From NCBI RefSeq assembly GCF_000174755.1, contig NZ_ACLQ01000010.1:1-64000 (forward strand): 64,000 nucleotides of DNA, in the 5' to 3' direction. Origin of the DNA: Capnocytophaga gingivalis ATCC 33624 (GTDB lineage: Bacteria; Bacteroidota; Bacteroidia; Flavobacteriales; Flavobacteriaceae). The first letter of the stretch is position 1. Each line of letters begins with the position of its first letter. Below the pieces are notes generated by a model. It was given only the letters and a program-made list of their open reading frames with translations, had not been told where the DNA came from and did not search any database. Positions 12,001-18,784 of the stretch are shown piece by piece. Position numbers and translations under genes: made by a program.

Positions 12001-13324
12001 AATGTTGTAAGAGTGAAGGTGACACATTGAACTTCACCAAGGTCCGCCCTGTATTATTATAATTGGGTGTTGCTGAAACAAAAGTCACCCCCGAGGGTAA
12101 TGTTTCAAAATTCTCATAGGTTACCCCTTTAGGAAGTAAGTCCTCCAAGACAGCATCACGGACATTGTCATTTCCTATATTACGGAACTTAAGACGATAC
12201 TTGAGCGCTTCACCAAATGCGGTTGTCTTCCCTGTAAAATCTTTCCATTGAGCATTCTCTAAGCCTAGTACTTCCTTATGTGTTTCTATGTGAGGGGCTA
12301 TAGCATCAACAGATAAAGCAACTGTATAGGTTATATAAGCATCTGAAGCAACAAATTTAATTGTCAAGGAAGTATCACCATTCTTTATAACAGAATTATT
12401 AGGGTTTGGGATATCAAATATATCTATATCTATGTGATTAGTTACACTAGGATTTCGAGGCATTGCTGCTTCTGAATGATTAAAGGATATTGTTTCATCC
12501 ATAAAATCATTATAAGCATTAGGGTTAGAGGCTTGTCCTTGCTTTACTTCATTTATCCGTATTTCATCACCTGCTGTATATGAGGTTCCTTTATCTCCGG
12601 CTCCTGTAAATATACCCATACGAGCTTTAATGGGAGCTGGTGCAGGAGGAGTCTGAAATCCTGTAATAGGAATTGTTTTTGTTTGTGTACCATTATAATT
12701 AAAGAAATTCCATTCAGCTCCATCATATATATATATCTTTTTAGAAGTAGCTGCTTGTATATCCTCATAGACAACAATCAATGTCCATCCTCCCCAACTT
12801 CCTATTGTATTGGGAGAATAAATGCCACTAACTGTGTATTCTCCATTATTAAAATTAGCACCTTTACTTTGTAGTAAAGAAGTTACATCTTTAAAACAGT
12901 TATAAGAGTCTCCACTATTAGCAAAATTTGAATACATATGAACATCTGCTCGTAAATCACGAAATTGTGTATCCCCAGGCATTTTAAATTTTACCTGTTC
13001 TATTCGTGAATTGTGTCTATCTCCTATAGGAACATAAGCTGACCAATACAATCCAGCCCATTTTACACGAAGACAACTACTATGTGTCGGAACTTTCAAA
13101 GTAGCTGAACTTTGAGCCTCTGTAGAGAAATTACGTATATTACCTATTTGTATAAAATCCCCCTTAACAGCTTGCCCTCCATTATTCCATCGGAGTGACA
13201 CGGGTGTATTATTAGGTTGTCCCCATACCCCAAAAGAAGAAAGGAACATACACAAGGCAAACAATATATATAGATACTTTCTCATGGCAGTATATTTTTT
13301 TGTCTTAAAAAGTTTAGTCTTCAT
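11..13324 (-). CDS. Giant SprB-like surface adhesin with T9SS type B sorting domain
   Basis: This 4,437-residue secreted protein is built like SprB, the repetitive cell-surface adhesin moved by the gliding machinery in Flavobacterium. The N-terminus has a basic stretch and a hydrophobic core ending at VWGQ, a signal peptide; initiation at Met1 or Met14 (MRKYLY) is possible. A non-repetitive head (about residues 37-350) precedes a DUF11-like module (LKYRLKFRNIGND, about 375-460). A carbohydrate-binding or MAM-like beta-sandwich module lies near 1308-1500 (starting IQEDFG). Most of the rest is Ig-like or SprB-type repeats with a Cys near the start, DG or NG, and GLxPGxYxVxVxDxxGC at the end; the clearest copies lie near 3600-4150. 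The last 85 residues (IPNYFTPNGDGEYDTW to the stop) are the gliding-motility-associated C-terminal domain, the type B signal for T9SS export. Family assignment is firm; orthology to sprB itself is an inference from size and architecture. Confidence 0.93.
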   Translation of the reverse strand: MKTKLFKTKKYTAMRKYLYILFALCMFLSSFGVWGQPNNTPVSLRWNNGGQAVKGDFIQIGNIRNFSTEAQSSATLKVPTHSSCLRVKWAGLYWSAYVPIGDRHNSRIEQVKFKMPGDTQFRDLRADVHMYSNFANSGDSYNCFKDVTSLLQSKGANFNNGEYTVSGIYSPNTIGSWGGWTLIVVYEDIQAATSKKIYIYDGAEWNFFNYNGTQTKTIPITGFQTPPAPAPIKARMGIFTGAGDKGTSYTAGDEIRINEVKQGQASNPNAYNDFMDETISFNHSEAAMPRNPSVTNHIDIDIFDIPNPNNSVIKNGDTSLTIKFVASDAYITYTVALSVDAIAPHIETHKEVLGLENAQWKDFTGKTTAFGEALKYRLKFRNIGNDNVRDAVLEDLLPKGVTYENFETLPSGVTFVSATPNYNNTGRTLVKFNVSPSLLQHSSTAPFSASITINVKVQPDCANLIDLCSNEFKNQAEMVYHAVLDNKEYRTGSSATTGSACDQNNESATIFFVKDDTCQAQDLPYCGNMTLKGGAGFAAWKWTKEGQTGTIATTEDLQISTPGVYWVERTLPPGGNRCNNQLRIKYNVQTRTGEERHPMRDASYVTERKVCNNTGIEYLGVSVCNTNVPMAINNATLSDTQVTWYRYKTQRAADDCPPQVANTGIQTDSNWEFIHTGKNLNMTPALVKYANGTEFAVRLGHANCPLTYHFRAYKGEVNYNAIAENIICGTGKIKITGIPTGSFQYKLQGPASSNYTDIPTGQTAIDIPVTQAGHYKVYIRQKLTGGATPFQNNVCEYIKEVDVYELTTTNAFTLTQVEEVKCVSSNPNTGKMRIVLDANVTLPVKIEVKKGTTLIHTYTVTNTTQLNSDNIPATKAVLHSLAAGNNYSVTLTPTYKTGCSVTQSNFEITQIPELKINNGAAKTITCGLEKELTVTVQGGKLNSVNGRYHFIVDGIHNNNVSEVFENKAGTPEVHTYTLKIKDPWAGPGSKIYKVTVYDENNCAATKNITYTYQEKPTFDLTKVVDAVCGPATGSLKVDNINANFVTTDYTIKYKLIKKNSNGTWPDWSSPIKDQSDPTFTGLAPGDYRARIYYTKGTVTCHYPEDCITYQLENGQTRTDCNPPHTDPKEANISEGNGPIRAFAGVIQLACDTPPNSAEIYVANVTGGTNNIYEYSINGGAWQTTKSFSNLRPDTYIVRVRNKVAAGQPFCEWSKTLQVEAPIAKPVLSSTIEYDCEGIARMKVTSSRTDYSYLTVHTPTHGATPGALPTTPPTGTFNNGTVPNVVFPAITTSGTQTVRVFYKQTANPSPIVLIQEDFGQGENRCDPNVYSAYACQPNKSSFINDGEYVITSSENGTLVLNNGCWTKPNDHTGLTNGRYLAMNVGSIGFNRPIYVKEVEDVVPTQPIKFKMYVYNLCHCSSCGSPSFQIRLVNKLTNAVLSESTTLAPPINGHDPNAWHEFSGELASPGVTSLRIEIVSKSPVIGGNDLALDDIYVYQEPKACPSSYVDLTATIEATDAKKMKITSHTTIDETCNGLNDGKLTFGVANYGNVAYTWKVVTRGTTTQVQGGTNNTAGLTVNNLAPGLYTLKITSGHQKKFSNDQACEVTQDFEIKRNAKVTVTQNRTIDYLDCNIDRKQMLIFSQNATGTNQGVFNIMGGKQTPSAPLRYTIKVVKIPSGATDILTPDSNGNYRYVVVAGTYQITITDDNNCNGGHGTFTYKVEARHKIGTVKAEYKNCVVANGIGDMELSHTFIGGASNGKPVTYDWKKQGDATWTAVSGNTIPKTTLDGWTKGVTYLIRAKDEYSCEKEIEVSIPVEIENLTTADYTVVHPAAACPPNPVTPGSITVNHVRGGSSTPTYHYAFVPAGTPPQDSDYTATNAKSGITTGGDWDVYIKDIAATPPTCGKKVTTTPIHIEDPVPTGGDLDPSGTIKHTSFSATCEDGQGGSLVIERFRGKGGFRVEVTKTAPAALPTVTYRIPKVAVAGKVTINPTTGEMVVTGYVIDNLSKGTYKVEIYDEGNSNCAVPGMVGKSFTIADMSINFSPSGAVTQSNPNCTDTTMAFALKATSTIVPASEYEIVYRLVRHNGAPVTNGDEQWKTEAQRPIQAPYTGQGLVGAMYGGVAIGDKFTAQIGVRRKSDNAVVCTKDIPEFTLARRANDLTLTPKVNANCSNFDLDVKFGATGTYHKVTFYLNYDNIAHTAEMTSGPHSNYAAGTTYTFTGLQKGRNYTVNVVYETSSSSGECNEGLEVPTNSANTPAIQVDNSASRGVACDNASTPVNIRFHVTLTTGGGGALPYKIYEKTNTGLTQVGTGTANPTPAGSNTYEISYNRPTPLPATGQPYVISFTAAGCDSYSGDITVTPPAAGRALTPGTLSVVAAKTKPMNCQDGTAKLTVKGGATGGYGPFTYSLLMEDNITAPSTSFLRRNIVKRNITDLTTDVEFDLRETDFNVTGTNWWSTVFPTLTFKVRITDQATGCEVTATASGNALGKFLSSKHTATATLDINKTATGANACDANDVNYKLKITLSNINATVGTALTFADYEYSIDGGGTYTTFPAATVEVDIPALFDQNKVKVRSKESLCEANITYAGGTPPGANERLTYPKLKFTAEKKTDMACDNAGVYTATFDLKITSGSDFVTSPTVPAPFTPAGNRYLIKVTEGTGVAAGTRNALTTAPAGTTFTTAVTPVGTNLHNQEIKVTYTVPPFPTAPITYNVWVKDLGNKYCDEYVASAPIVVNPAEDPNNLKARHTIDPAKISNVVGCTPGGTTGSFEFTRTITTGRENVSFVYELYYSTTGAASSFIGSGTVGDGDIIERTTSTVRYKVTGLKAGYYQLRVKSSANGSCGQDVTGFSGGVVQITERPIPAFDANPPANPGIEIVQAGCGAATSYGVTPKQSNAQLYLNIKGGTAPYKVEIYEAGNVILTQTVTSTTPPAPYPGPTVYTANATIDLPAKDVDYTIVVKVTDANGCVLAIPGSFVGTVKTLQKITGATFHRTQQMSCQPTGTEQVTMTVTRTNGSNTGGYNVYIRKMTGAGAPTEVAGYDSAARTAGTAQIGGTGVGTITFPQIAEESADYEITLTDKDTGCTFVVPSGYRVEKAKAPRVNFFVTAGICGDTASPAPGTVGVTFRVEVEGEIGTGGYTWFVKKSGGTTYGTQTGHGASDQMTVHIPVGDVPQGTAITFETEVTVVGTQCKTAAQLTATRPQNINAVSKVLRYMTYCNGEAQNDAQIGVTSAPTGGWGAPYQYRVVTDGNAGSFTDQMTFTVGVGTHYIEVRDSRGCTRKLDSFTFVPYHGPSMQLQAPNAPTATKIPSCVGSQDGEIKLTGVIGGSVTATTPSPSGSTPTLIEGRLSYELFDATTERSLGRILPDDNPTTRGTVTFSGLGAGKYFIRITSDMLCADDKVDSQPVTVNDPGTIIARAELTKYPGCNTAGDITVQIEGRPNMNPTRGTYKVELYDISAGRPGTLVPVTPTITGAYQTGVTAVFAAAVTTPVSSDRVYYAKVMDNGGGTGACEGESNEVHVAKVNPIDGAIDNDKSVTSLKCYGSSYGKIVVTATGGKNDEPYVFTLKRNGSVVPGLSTPNPNAQGVFEGLDASDDYSVEISQAVGVCIPKVVQVPIKQETKYTVEYEVKQVTCNGDHDGSIEITTTSGQTKLDGTQRKLTYAISPRLDRFLDNGGKFEGLAPGKYYVIVQDENGCRPNEIKEKGQPTPLGTDIIEFTITEPDPLSVTVRMDTVEHESCAGSNDGKAYLRVIGGTPLRTVGNDKVYEYSKDGGTTWVEYHSDGNGTLIDGLAPGDHTIKIRDKNGCQAEATLTIEAGSEVTLKLSEGKYECVNNVIKYVVEASVEPASAALNVRYLLDGVAHNNTRFELDVDLQTNTTKSYVISVIHKVAGHGECRKDSAPILVAPKTPLKAQADKITSVSCHDGADGSFEVVAQGGSGKYEYGLKQADGSYRWQGTNNQFKDLSVGSYTVGVKDTEYGCIYEVVNTAIIAPTPILITQNSITHVGCKGEANGEIEYVLKGGNPQYSWEVFFENGESTSKRGTGEREATPFKIQGLKAGKYLLVVKDAKGCSQKKEFEIIEGVDLKGVITQHYQCNADISENNKVLVVDGSGPNSDTAAEATYDVYVSVTTPYLVINPSSGGAINRLRYAITTQGGSPIQRYEFNGTTPTGTDNTHNMYKIAHASLLAQLNAVRPLQEGLNKYELHLYYFNKDNPAMSDPPLCQEVRELNIEYYPPIKITNQSIANDLNLVKVKVEGGKERYTVYFSGAQYHTGEEVKAHYVQKVDDVKAGDEVVYYVQKTDYEEVNPATGKVEKKVRVYVEDSKGELKQENGGKQVCAHSVFIYKEYMDVVIPNYFTPNGDGEYDTWAPLNLASYPHAETIIYDRYGRQIATLNNRQEWDGTYGGEPLPTGDYWYVLRLNEPDDSRTFKGHFTLYR

Positions 13325-13441
13325 AGGATAAATAATTAAAAATTTTTAGATTTTGTTGTGCAAAAAATTGGTTCACAATAGGATAGATTCTTCCTCAGTC
13401 CTTTATTATTACTAAGAAATTATTATAAACCTATCAAAAAG

Positions 13442-13449
13442 CAAAGTTA
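13442..13449 (-). promoter_or_regulatory. Putative -7 box (TAACTTTG) for the giant adhesin
   Basis: On the minus strand this reads TAACTTTG, matching the Bacteroidota -7 consensus TAnnTTTG. It lies about 118 bases upstream of the adhesin ATG, which implies a leader of roughly 110 bases. I see no clear TTTG at -33, so the assignment is tentative. Confidence 0.45.
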
Positions 13450-13556
13450 TAAAAAATTTTTAATTAAAAGGATTTTTTTTCAAAAATATTCATGAAATGT
13501 GCATAATTAATTACGAACAGGAATTTTTAACATCGAGCAAGGATTAATAATAACAA

Positions 13557-13647
13557 TCAAGAGTTGAAATTATCCAACTTCTAACCCTATGCAAGAGACA
13601 ATAAATTGTTTCTTAGAGCATTAGAAATAAGACATTTCAACTCTTGA
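13557..13647. repeat. Large inverted repeat with nested hairpin in the adhesin/DUF4132 gap
   Basis: Two perfect 14-base arms (TCAAGAGTTGAAAT at 13557-13570 and its complement at 13634-13647) enclose 63 bases. Inside are a second pairing TTCTAA/TTAGAA and a ten-base arm pair with one mismatch (AAGAGACAAT with ATTGTTTCTT, loop AA). It sits about 90 bases downstream of the DUF4132 gene stop and about 230 bases upstream of the adhesin start. It could be a terminator, a structured RNA or a small non-autonomous element. I see no target-site duplication. Confidence 0.6.
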
Positions 13648-13737
13648 CTATATTAAATTGGGATACGCTTGCCTTTCATCATGTGGGTGTACCCTTACTC
13701 GTGCAGATTTTACCCCTACATAGGCGCAGCCCTCTGT

Positions 13738-16700
13738 TTACTTTATCTGTCTGAGGATAGTAGGATCCTTGATCTTGTCGTCCTCGGCAAGTAGGCGCAT
13801 CTTGGAGATAATCTCTGCCGACTTGGGATCGTCGTCCACAAAAGGTAGAAATACCCGTCCGCGGTGTTGGCTCTGTACCGCAAGGATACTCAACTGTAAG
13901 CCTCCTCGGCTTACCATACTGCTGCCCAAGTGGATGCTGTACTCGCCCAGCTTGCCCTTGACAAGGATATGGCGCTCCTTAACCTCCACATTGGTGAGCT
14001 TAAAGAGGCGCGCACTCTCTCTGGCCAAGGCTGCTCGCATCTGCATCGTACTATGAGAGGCTTCAGGATCTACCCCTCCTACATGGGCAACACTCACCAC
14101 CAAATCCACATCACGCATCACCTCGCTGAAGATTACCGGATTAATCTCCTTCATTGGCACTTCCTTGCCATCCTTAAGACTGTAGAAGACTACATATTCT
14201 AAGGTTGGTGCTTCCACATCCGAAGGGGTATACCAGTCAGCTGCCGCATAGATCGTCGCACGGAAGCCTTCCTTATGATATACTCTTTGGAGTCCTTCTT
14301 CGTAATTCACCGTCCAGCCACGACTACGAAGCAGTGCCACCGTCTTTTGGGGCTGTACTTGGTGACCTTGGTAGCGCTCACTGCGGTTGCTGGTTTCTAA
14401 TTCATCCTTGGTGGGAATATACAATTCTCGGAATACTTGCTTGAAAGGTTGCTTGAGTTCCTTGTCAAACAGATACTTTTGGTACAAATCCCATTGTACC
14501 GCATAGAACAAATGGCTTGGGTGGGCAATCAGGAGTTTGTCATCTGCTTTGAGAGCTACCTTTTCACCTTCCGCATTGAGCAAATGCCCGTCTTGCCAAA
14601 AGCCTGAAGCCTGTGTCTCAGGATTGAAGAGTACCAGCTTGCTGAGCATCGCTCTTACCACTGGGTGTTCCATGATACGATGTAGCTCAGCCACAGTAAA
14701 GAGTGTTTGGCTAAGCATCGCTTGTTCCAAAGATAGGCGGGTACGGCTGTACTGCTTGGTTAGGTAGGTTTTCCCTTCCTTAAGGGCTTCTACCTCCTTG
14801 CTTTTCTTATACTTATCAGGGACAGACTTGAGGGTCTTGTCGCCTTTGGTGACTTCCAGCTCTGCCTTGCCTTGCTCGTCAATCACCAGCCTAATCGTAG
14901 TATCGTCCAAGGTGAGGGTGGCTTTTTCCATAATCTGTTGGGTAGCCTTGGCCTCCATTGCCCAGCTAAAGCGGATACTATCTTCATAGCCTGCATTGCG
15001 GGAGAGGTTATCCAAGCCTATCTCCACGGCGTTCTTCTCGCTCTCTTGGCGCTGTTGCCCGAACTGTTTGCTTTCCTTGAGGAAAGTCTGCAAGAGGTTA
15101 TAGCGGCTGACTAAGTCTTCCTCTTCTTTTTTCTTGTTGATAGGCACCAGACCCAATGCCATGACATAGTCTTTGTCTCGCTTTTCAGTGATTTTCTGAA
15201 TGACTTCGCTTAGCTTAATCTCGCCTGTAAGCACCGCTGAATAGAGCTTTACGCGACGATAGCCCATACCTTCGGAGAGATACTTGGCCGACTCTTGGAT
15301 AAGCTTCCATCCTTCCTTGCCCACTGCCTTATGCACGCGGTGGTACCAATCCACATCGATAGCCCCACGCTGAAAGTCGTCACGGGGTACGGAGGAGTAT
15401 TGGGAGACGATGGTTTCTTTTTCTGCATCCATATAGTCGGTGGTATGAGCGATAAACCACCAGACAGCCTCACGGAAACTTTTGATCTTGAGGTAGTCAC
15501 CAATCCACTCTGTCCAGTGAGGCGCATAGCAGGCCGCTTCCACCAGGCGCTTCTTATCAAGCTTTACCTCATCCAAGTGTTTCTTAAAGGCAGTGAAAGT
15601 ATCGGTAGCACTCGGTTGGCTTACTTCCAAGATACGGCTAAAAGTAAAGCGCTTACTCACTCCACTACCATAACCCTTAGCAAAAGGCTCCTTGCCCATT
15701 CGTTCCAAGGCTTCAAAGAAGTATTGGGCACCCTCTATCTCACTGAGTGAACTGATATATACGGAGGCATCGGTAGGCAAGTCGCCACGCTGTAATTCTA
15801 CTTGGAGCATATGGGTTCTGATCTCTTCCAAGAGGATCTCAGGGAAAGTAAGGGTATCCTTGATCCACTTAGGCAATCGTCGGCTAAAGTGATTTTCTGC
15901 TCCTTGTGCCATAGCAAACAACTCATTATTGAGCAAGCAGAAGAAAATAAGATCATCGGTGGTAAGTCTGCCCTTGTTATAGAGCATGAGAGTCAGTTGT
16001 AGCAAGCCTTCGTTGATGCCAGGCAGGCGCTCTTCTCGGCGTACAAAGTTGCGTACATAAGGAAGAACATCTTTTATCGTATTCTTCTGGGCATCTAAGT
16101 CCTTCTTTACTTCTATATATAGGTAATAGAGGATTTGCCAAAGCCTAAAGAGCTGATCATCGGTATAATAAGGGAAGTCTCCATCGTCCCCATAATAGAC
16201 TACGGCGGCATAATCCGTCACTACATCGTCCCAATCCAAGGAAGAATAACCGCGCTTGTAGATCTCCCCGCGCTTTTCCTTGGGGAAAGTAGCCAAAGCA
16301 TCTTCAAAAACAGAAAGCTTAAAGCTTGCCAAAAGCGCTCTGTCTTCACTATAAGCATTCATCAGATAGCCTAATAGGCTTTCTGCCCTACGGGCTTCTC
16401 CATAGTAGCTATGTACTTGCCCCTCAAAACGCACCTTGAAGTCAGGGTAATACATAGCCAAATAATCATCCAAGCCTTGAGGTATTGCGTTTTCATAGTA
16501 GAGATTGCCGCAATAACGTTTGGCAAAGTAATACTCAACCTCATTGAACTGGTATTTCTCATGCCAGCCTTTCCATAGGTCGGTCAATGGCAGGTCTTCG
16601 AGTATTTCCATAGGAGTCTCATCATCCTTGCCTTTGTGCTGACGCCTGATGACATTGCCTAAGAGGATTGTCTCGGTAGCTCCCTGATAGCCTTCGTACT

Positions 16701-18738
16701 GGTATTCGTAATCCTTGTTGGCACGCCACAAAGCCAAAAGTTCACTGACCCCCTCTCCTACTTTTTGTATATTTACAAGCTTGTCAAAGAGGAAACCGAC
16801 CTTTTTCTCTTTGCGTTCCTTATCAAACTGAGGCTTAGGAAGATCAAAGGAAGTTAGGTTGTCCAAGTTGAGCACTCCAAAACCATTGGTAAGGTCATAG
16901 CGTAGCTCGGTAGCCGTTTCGGGATTATAAGTGAGCTTGTCCATCAGTACCTGTTCATTTTTGGAGAGCTTGCGCCCCTTATAAGCTTCCACTTGTTCAG
17001 TTACATAGTCGGTAAGCCTTCCTTCCTCCTGTAATATGGTGAGGATTTCCAAGGCAGCTAAGCGCTGGTCGGCATTCTTGGAGACAATCATACGGGAGGT
17101 GCTATCCTTAAGCACCGCTTCGGGTTGCTTAACGAGCAAGGCCACGCTCTCCTTGCGTTGTTCCTTGTTCTTGCGGGAGAGTACCTGCTCAAGGGCGAGG
17201 ATATCGTCCTGCACCAAAGGCACTTTCTTGAGCACCTCCATTGCTTTGCTCACCACATAAGGTCCCTTGTCATTCAGGGCAGTACGCACCAAGGTACGTT
17301 GCCAGGAGTCGGCAGGGTAATCCTCTGGTGGCAAGTTTTTCTCTTCCTCTGAATAATAACTATAACGACCTCGAGAGAGCACAGGGAAGATATCGTCGAG
17401 TAGGATATGGCGGACATCGACAGGAATCTCAGCAAGTTCTCCTGCCAGAATCTGTTGCTGTTGTTCGTTGGCTACCTTGAGTATAGACTGATAAATATCC
17501 AAAGGTTTTACTGTAAAATTAAGCCAACGGAAGCCGAGCCCTTCAAAATTTTTACCATCCTTAGGGAGTTTGTGCGCTGCTGTACGCATTTTCTCAAATA
17601 GTTCTTGTGGAATCTCTCCCTTAGGAAGATTTTGTAGAATCCAATAATCCCAAGCCGGTTCTATCCCGAAGTATTTCTCTGCAAAGGGGAGAATCTCAGA
17701 GGTTTTCTTTTGGGTCTGGTACATAAAATAAAGCACTGCCACACAAGCCTCATAGCTGGTCTGGGTATTGTTCAGAGCTTCTGTAGCAAGGCTTAGTGCC
17801 TCCTGTACATTATAGACAGCCACGGCCCATAGGGCTACATAACGTTCTACATTATCTTTGCTACTGACTGCTTCACGTGCTTTATCCAAATCCACCAAAT
17901 AGGTCTGTGCTAGCTCCAAAGTCCGTTTGACCACCGCTTGCTGAGGGGCTTCCCAGCCAAAACCAAACCATACATCTACCGCACGTACCACACTGCTAAA
18001 GCGAGTGAGGTTGTGCTCCAAGATGAGTGCTATAAAGTGCTGAAGTACAGGGATAGTCGTCTCATCCAAGGATTCCAAGATAGTCTGCCTGAGTCCCTCC
18101 TGAAGCTGAGCTGCTAAAAGGAGCTTCTCTACCAAAGTATGGTAGCGAGGATCCTTCACCATCAGAGCTGCCTTGATAAGTGATTCGCACACCCCTCCTA
18201 TCTCATGTTCGCCAAAAAAAATCTCCTCAAAGAGTGGATAATAGGCATCGGGATTCTCGGAGAGCACCACAACAAAGAAATCTTCTTCTCCTCCTTTGTA
18301 GAAGGCATACTGGAACTGCTCTTCCACAGATAGGGCTCCTACTCCTACGTTATAGAAAGAACGAAGTCTCTTGAGGGTTCTGAGCTGTTCCGCTCTATAG
18401 TCCTCTGGGTTGGGAGAGCGGAAAGGACGTCGATTATAAGTGTAGCTATAGGGAAACTGGTAGGCAATATCCCAGACACGCTGTATATACGGTGCTTGCA
18501 CCTCACTGAAAAGAAGTGTCGCCAAGGCCTTCCCTTCTTTGGTTTCCCAAAGCTTGTCAGGCAATCCCAAAGAGGGAAAATTAGCTTCAAGATGTCGCTG
18601 TTCCTTAGAGGACGACTTATTAAGGATGTACTCCCCCAACTTTTGATAGGATTGAGAAAAAGAAGCTAAATCCTCTTTTTTAAGTTCTTTTGCTTTGAAA
18701 GGAGCAAGGTATTGATTTACTTGTTCTTGTTCGATCAT
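13738..18738 (-). CDS. DUF4132-family giant cytoplasmic protein, copy A (intact)
   Basis: This 1,666-residue protein has no signal peptide or membrane segments. The first ~1,200 residues are helical and HEAT-like, rich in leucine and charged residues, and match what I recall as DUF5724. Residues about 1270-1440 resemble DUF4132, the domain of E. coli MolR/YehI-type proteins (LVIDEQGK, LKSVP, then the RTRLSLEQAM and HPVVRAML segments). The last ~190 residues are a compact conserved tail, possibly DUF7737. No function is established, and I infer none. It is the last gene of a minus-strand set, antitoxin-toxin-copy B-copy A, lying 39 bases after copy B. The C-terminal third is almost identical to copy B while the N-terminal half differs clearly, which suggests duplication followed by gene conversion. 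Confidence 0.85.
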   Translation of the reverse strand: MIEQEQVNQYLAPFKAKELKKEDLASFSQSYQKLGEYILNKSSSKEQRHLEANFPSLGLPDKLWETKEGKALATLLFSEVQAPYIQRVWDIAYQFPYSYTYNRRPFRSPNPEDYRAEQLRTLKRLRSFYNVGVGALSVEEQFQYAFYKGGEEDFFVVVLSENPDAYYPLFEEIFFGEHEIGGVCESLIKAALMVKDPRYHTLVEKLLLAAQLQEGLRQTILESLDETTIPVLQHFIALILEHNLTRFSSVVRAVDVWFGFGWEAPQQAVVKRTLELAQTYLVDLDKAREAVSSKDNVERYVALWAVAVYNVQEALSLATEALNNTQTSYEACVAVLYFMYQTQKKTSEILPFAEKYFGIEPAWDYWILQNLPKGEIPQELFEKMRTAAHKLPKDGKNFEGLGFRWLNFTVKPLDIYQSILKVANEQQQQILAGELAEIPVDVRHILLDDIFPVLSRGRYSYYSEEEKNLPPEDYPADSWQRTLVRTALNDKGPYVVSKAMEVLKKVPLVQDDILALEQVLSRKNKEQRKESVALLVKQPEAVLKDSTSRMIVSKNADQRLAALEILTILQEEGRLTDYVTEQVEAYKGRKLSKNEQVLMDKLTYNPETATELRYDLTNGFGVLNLDNLTSFDLPKPQFDKERKEKKVGFLFDKLVNIQKVGEGVSELLALWRANKDYEYQYEGYQGATETILLGNVIRRQHKGKDDETPMEILEDLPLTDLWKGWHEKYQFNEVEYYFAKRYCGNLYYENAIPQGLDDYLAMYYPDFKVRFEGQVHSYYGEARRAESLLGYLMNAYSEDRALLASFKLSVFEDALATFPKEKRGEIYKRGYSSLDWDDVVTDYAAVVYYGDDGDFPYYTDDQLFRLWQILYYLYIEVKKDLDAQKNTIKDVLPYVRNFVRREERLPGINEGLLQLTLMLYNKGRLTTDDLIFFCLLNNELFAMAQGAENHFSRRLPKWIKDTLTFPEILLEEIRTHMLQVELQRGDLPTDASVYISSLSEIEGAQYFFEALERMGKEPFAKGYGSGVSKRFTFSRILEVSQPSATDTFTAFKKHLDEVKLDKKRLVEAACYAPHWTEWIGDYLKIKSFREAVWWFIAHTTDYMDAEKETIVSQYSSVPRDDFQRGAIDVDWYHRVHKAVGKEGWKLIQESAKYLSEGMGYRRVKLYSAVLTGEIKLSEVIQKITEKRDKDYVMALGLVPINKKKEEEDLVSRYNLLQTFLKESKQFGQQRQESEKNAVEIGLDNLSRNAGYEDSIRFSWAMEAKATQQIMEKATLTLDDTTIRLVIDEQGKAELEVTKGDKTLKSVPDKYKKSKEVEALKEGKTYLTKQYSRTRLSLEQAMLSQTLFTVAELHRIMEHPVVRAMLSKLVLFNPETQASGFWQDGHLLNAEGEKVALKADDKLLIAHPSHLFYAVQWDLYQKYLFDKELKQPFKQVFRELYIPTKDELETSNRSERYQGHQVQPQKTVALLRSRGWTVNYEEGLQRVYHKEGFRATIYAAADWYTPSDVEAPTLEYVVFYSLKDGKEVPMKEINPVIFSEVMRDVDLVVSVAHVGGVDPEASHSTMQMRAALARESARLFKLTNVEVKERHILVKGKLGEYSIHLGSSMVSRGGLQLSILAVQSQHRGRVFLPFVDDDPKSAEIISKMRLLAEDDKIKDPTILRQIK

Positions 18739-18742
18739 AATG

Positions 18743-18784
18743 TTAATGATTAATGGTTAATGACTTCTGCTTACTGCTTACTTT
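18743..18784. repeat. Heptad array between the two DUF4132 genes
   Basis: Six 7-base units in one register: TTAATGA, TTAATGG, TTAATGA, CTTCTGC, TTACTGC, TTACTTT. The TTA of the last unit (18778-18780) is the stop codon TAA of copy B read on the minus strand, so the array begins exactly at the end of that gene. It fills the gap up to the start of copy A. Confidence 0.75.

Larger units (their letters stand above)
13325..13737. other. 413-base intergenic gap between the adhesin and the DUF4132 genes
   Basis: No coding potential is evident. The gap holds the adhesin leader and its putative -7 box, an AT-rich stretch, the nested inverted repeat at 13557-13647, and near 13713-13720 a CCCCTACA end resembling the terminal arm of the inverted-repeat element at 63592-63710. 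Confidence 0.6.

Noticed and set aside
13557-13647. Integron attC site
   Set aside because: The arms are perfect and lack the paired RYYYAAC and GTTRRRY boxes in the right order; no integrase or cassette array is near.
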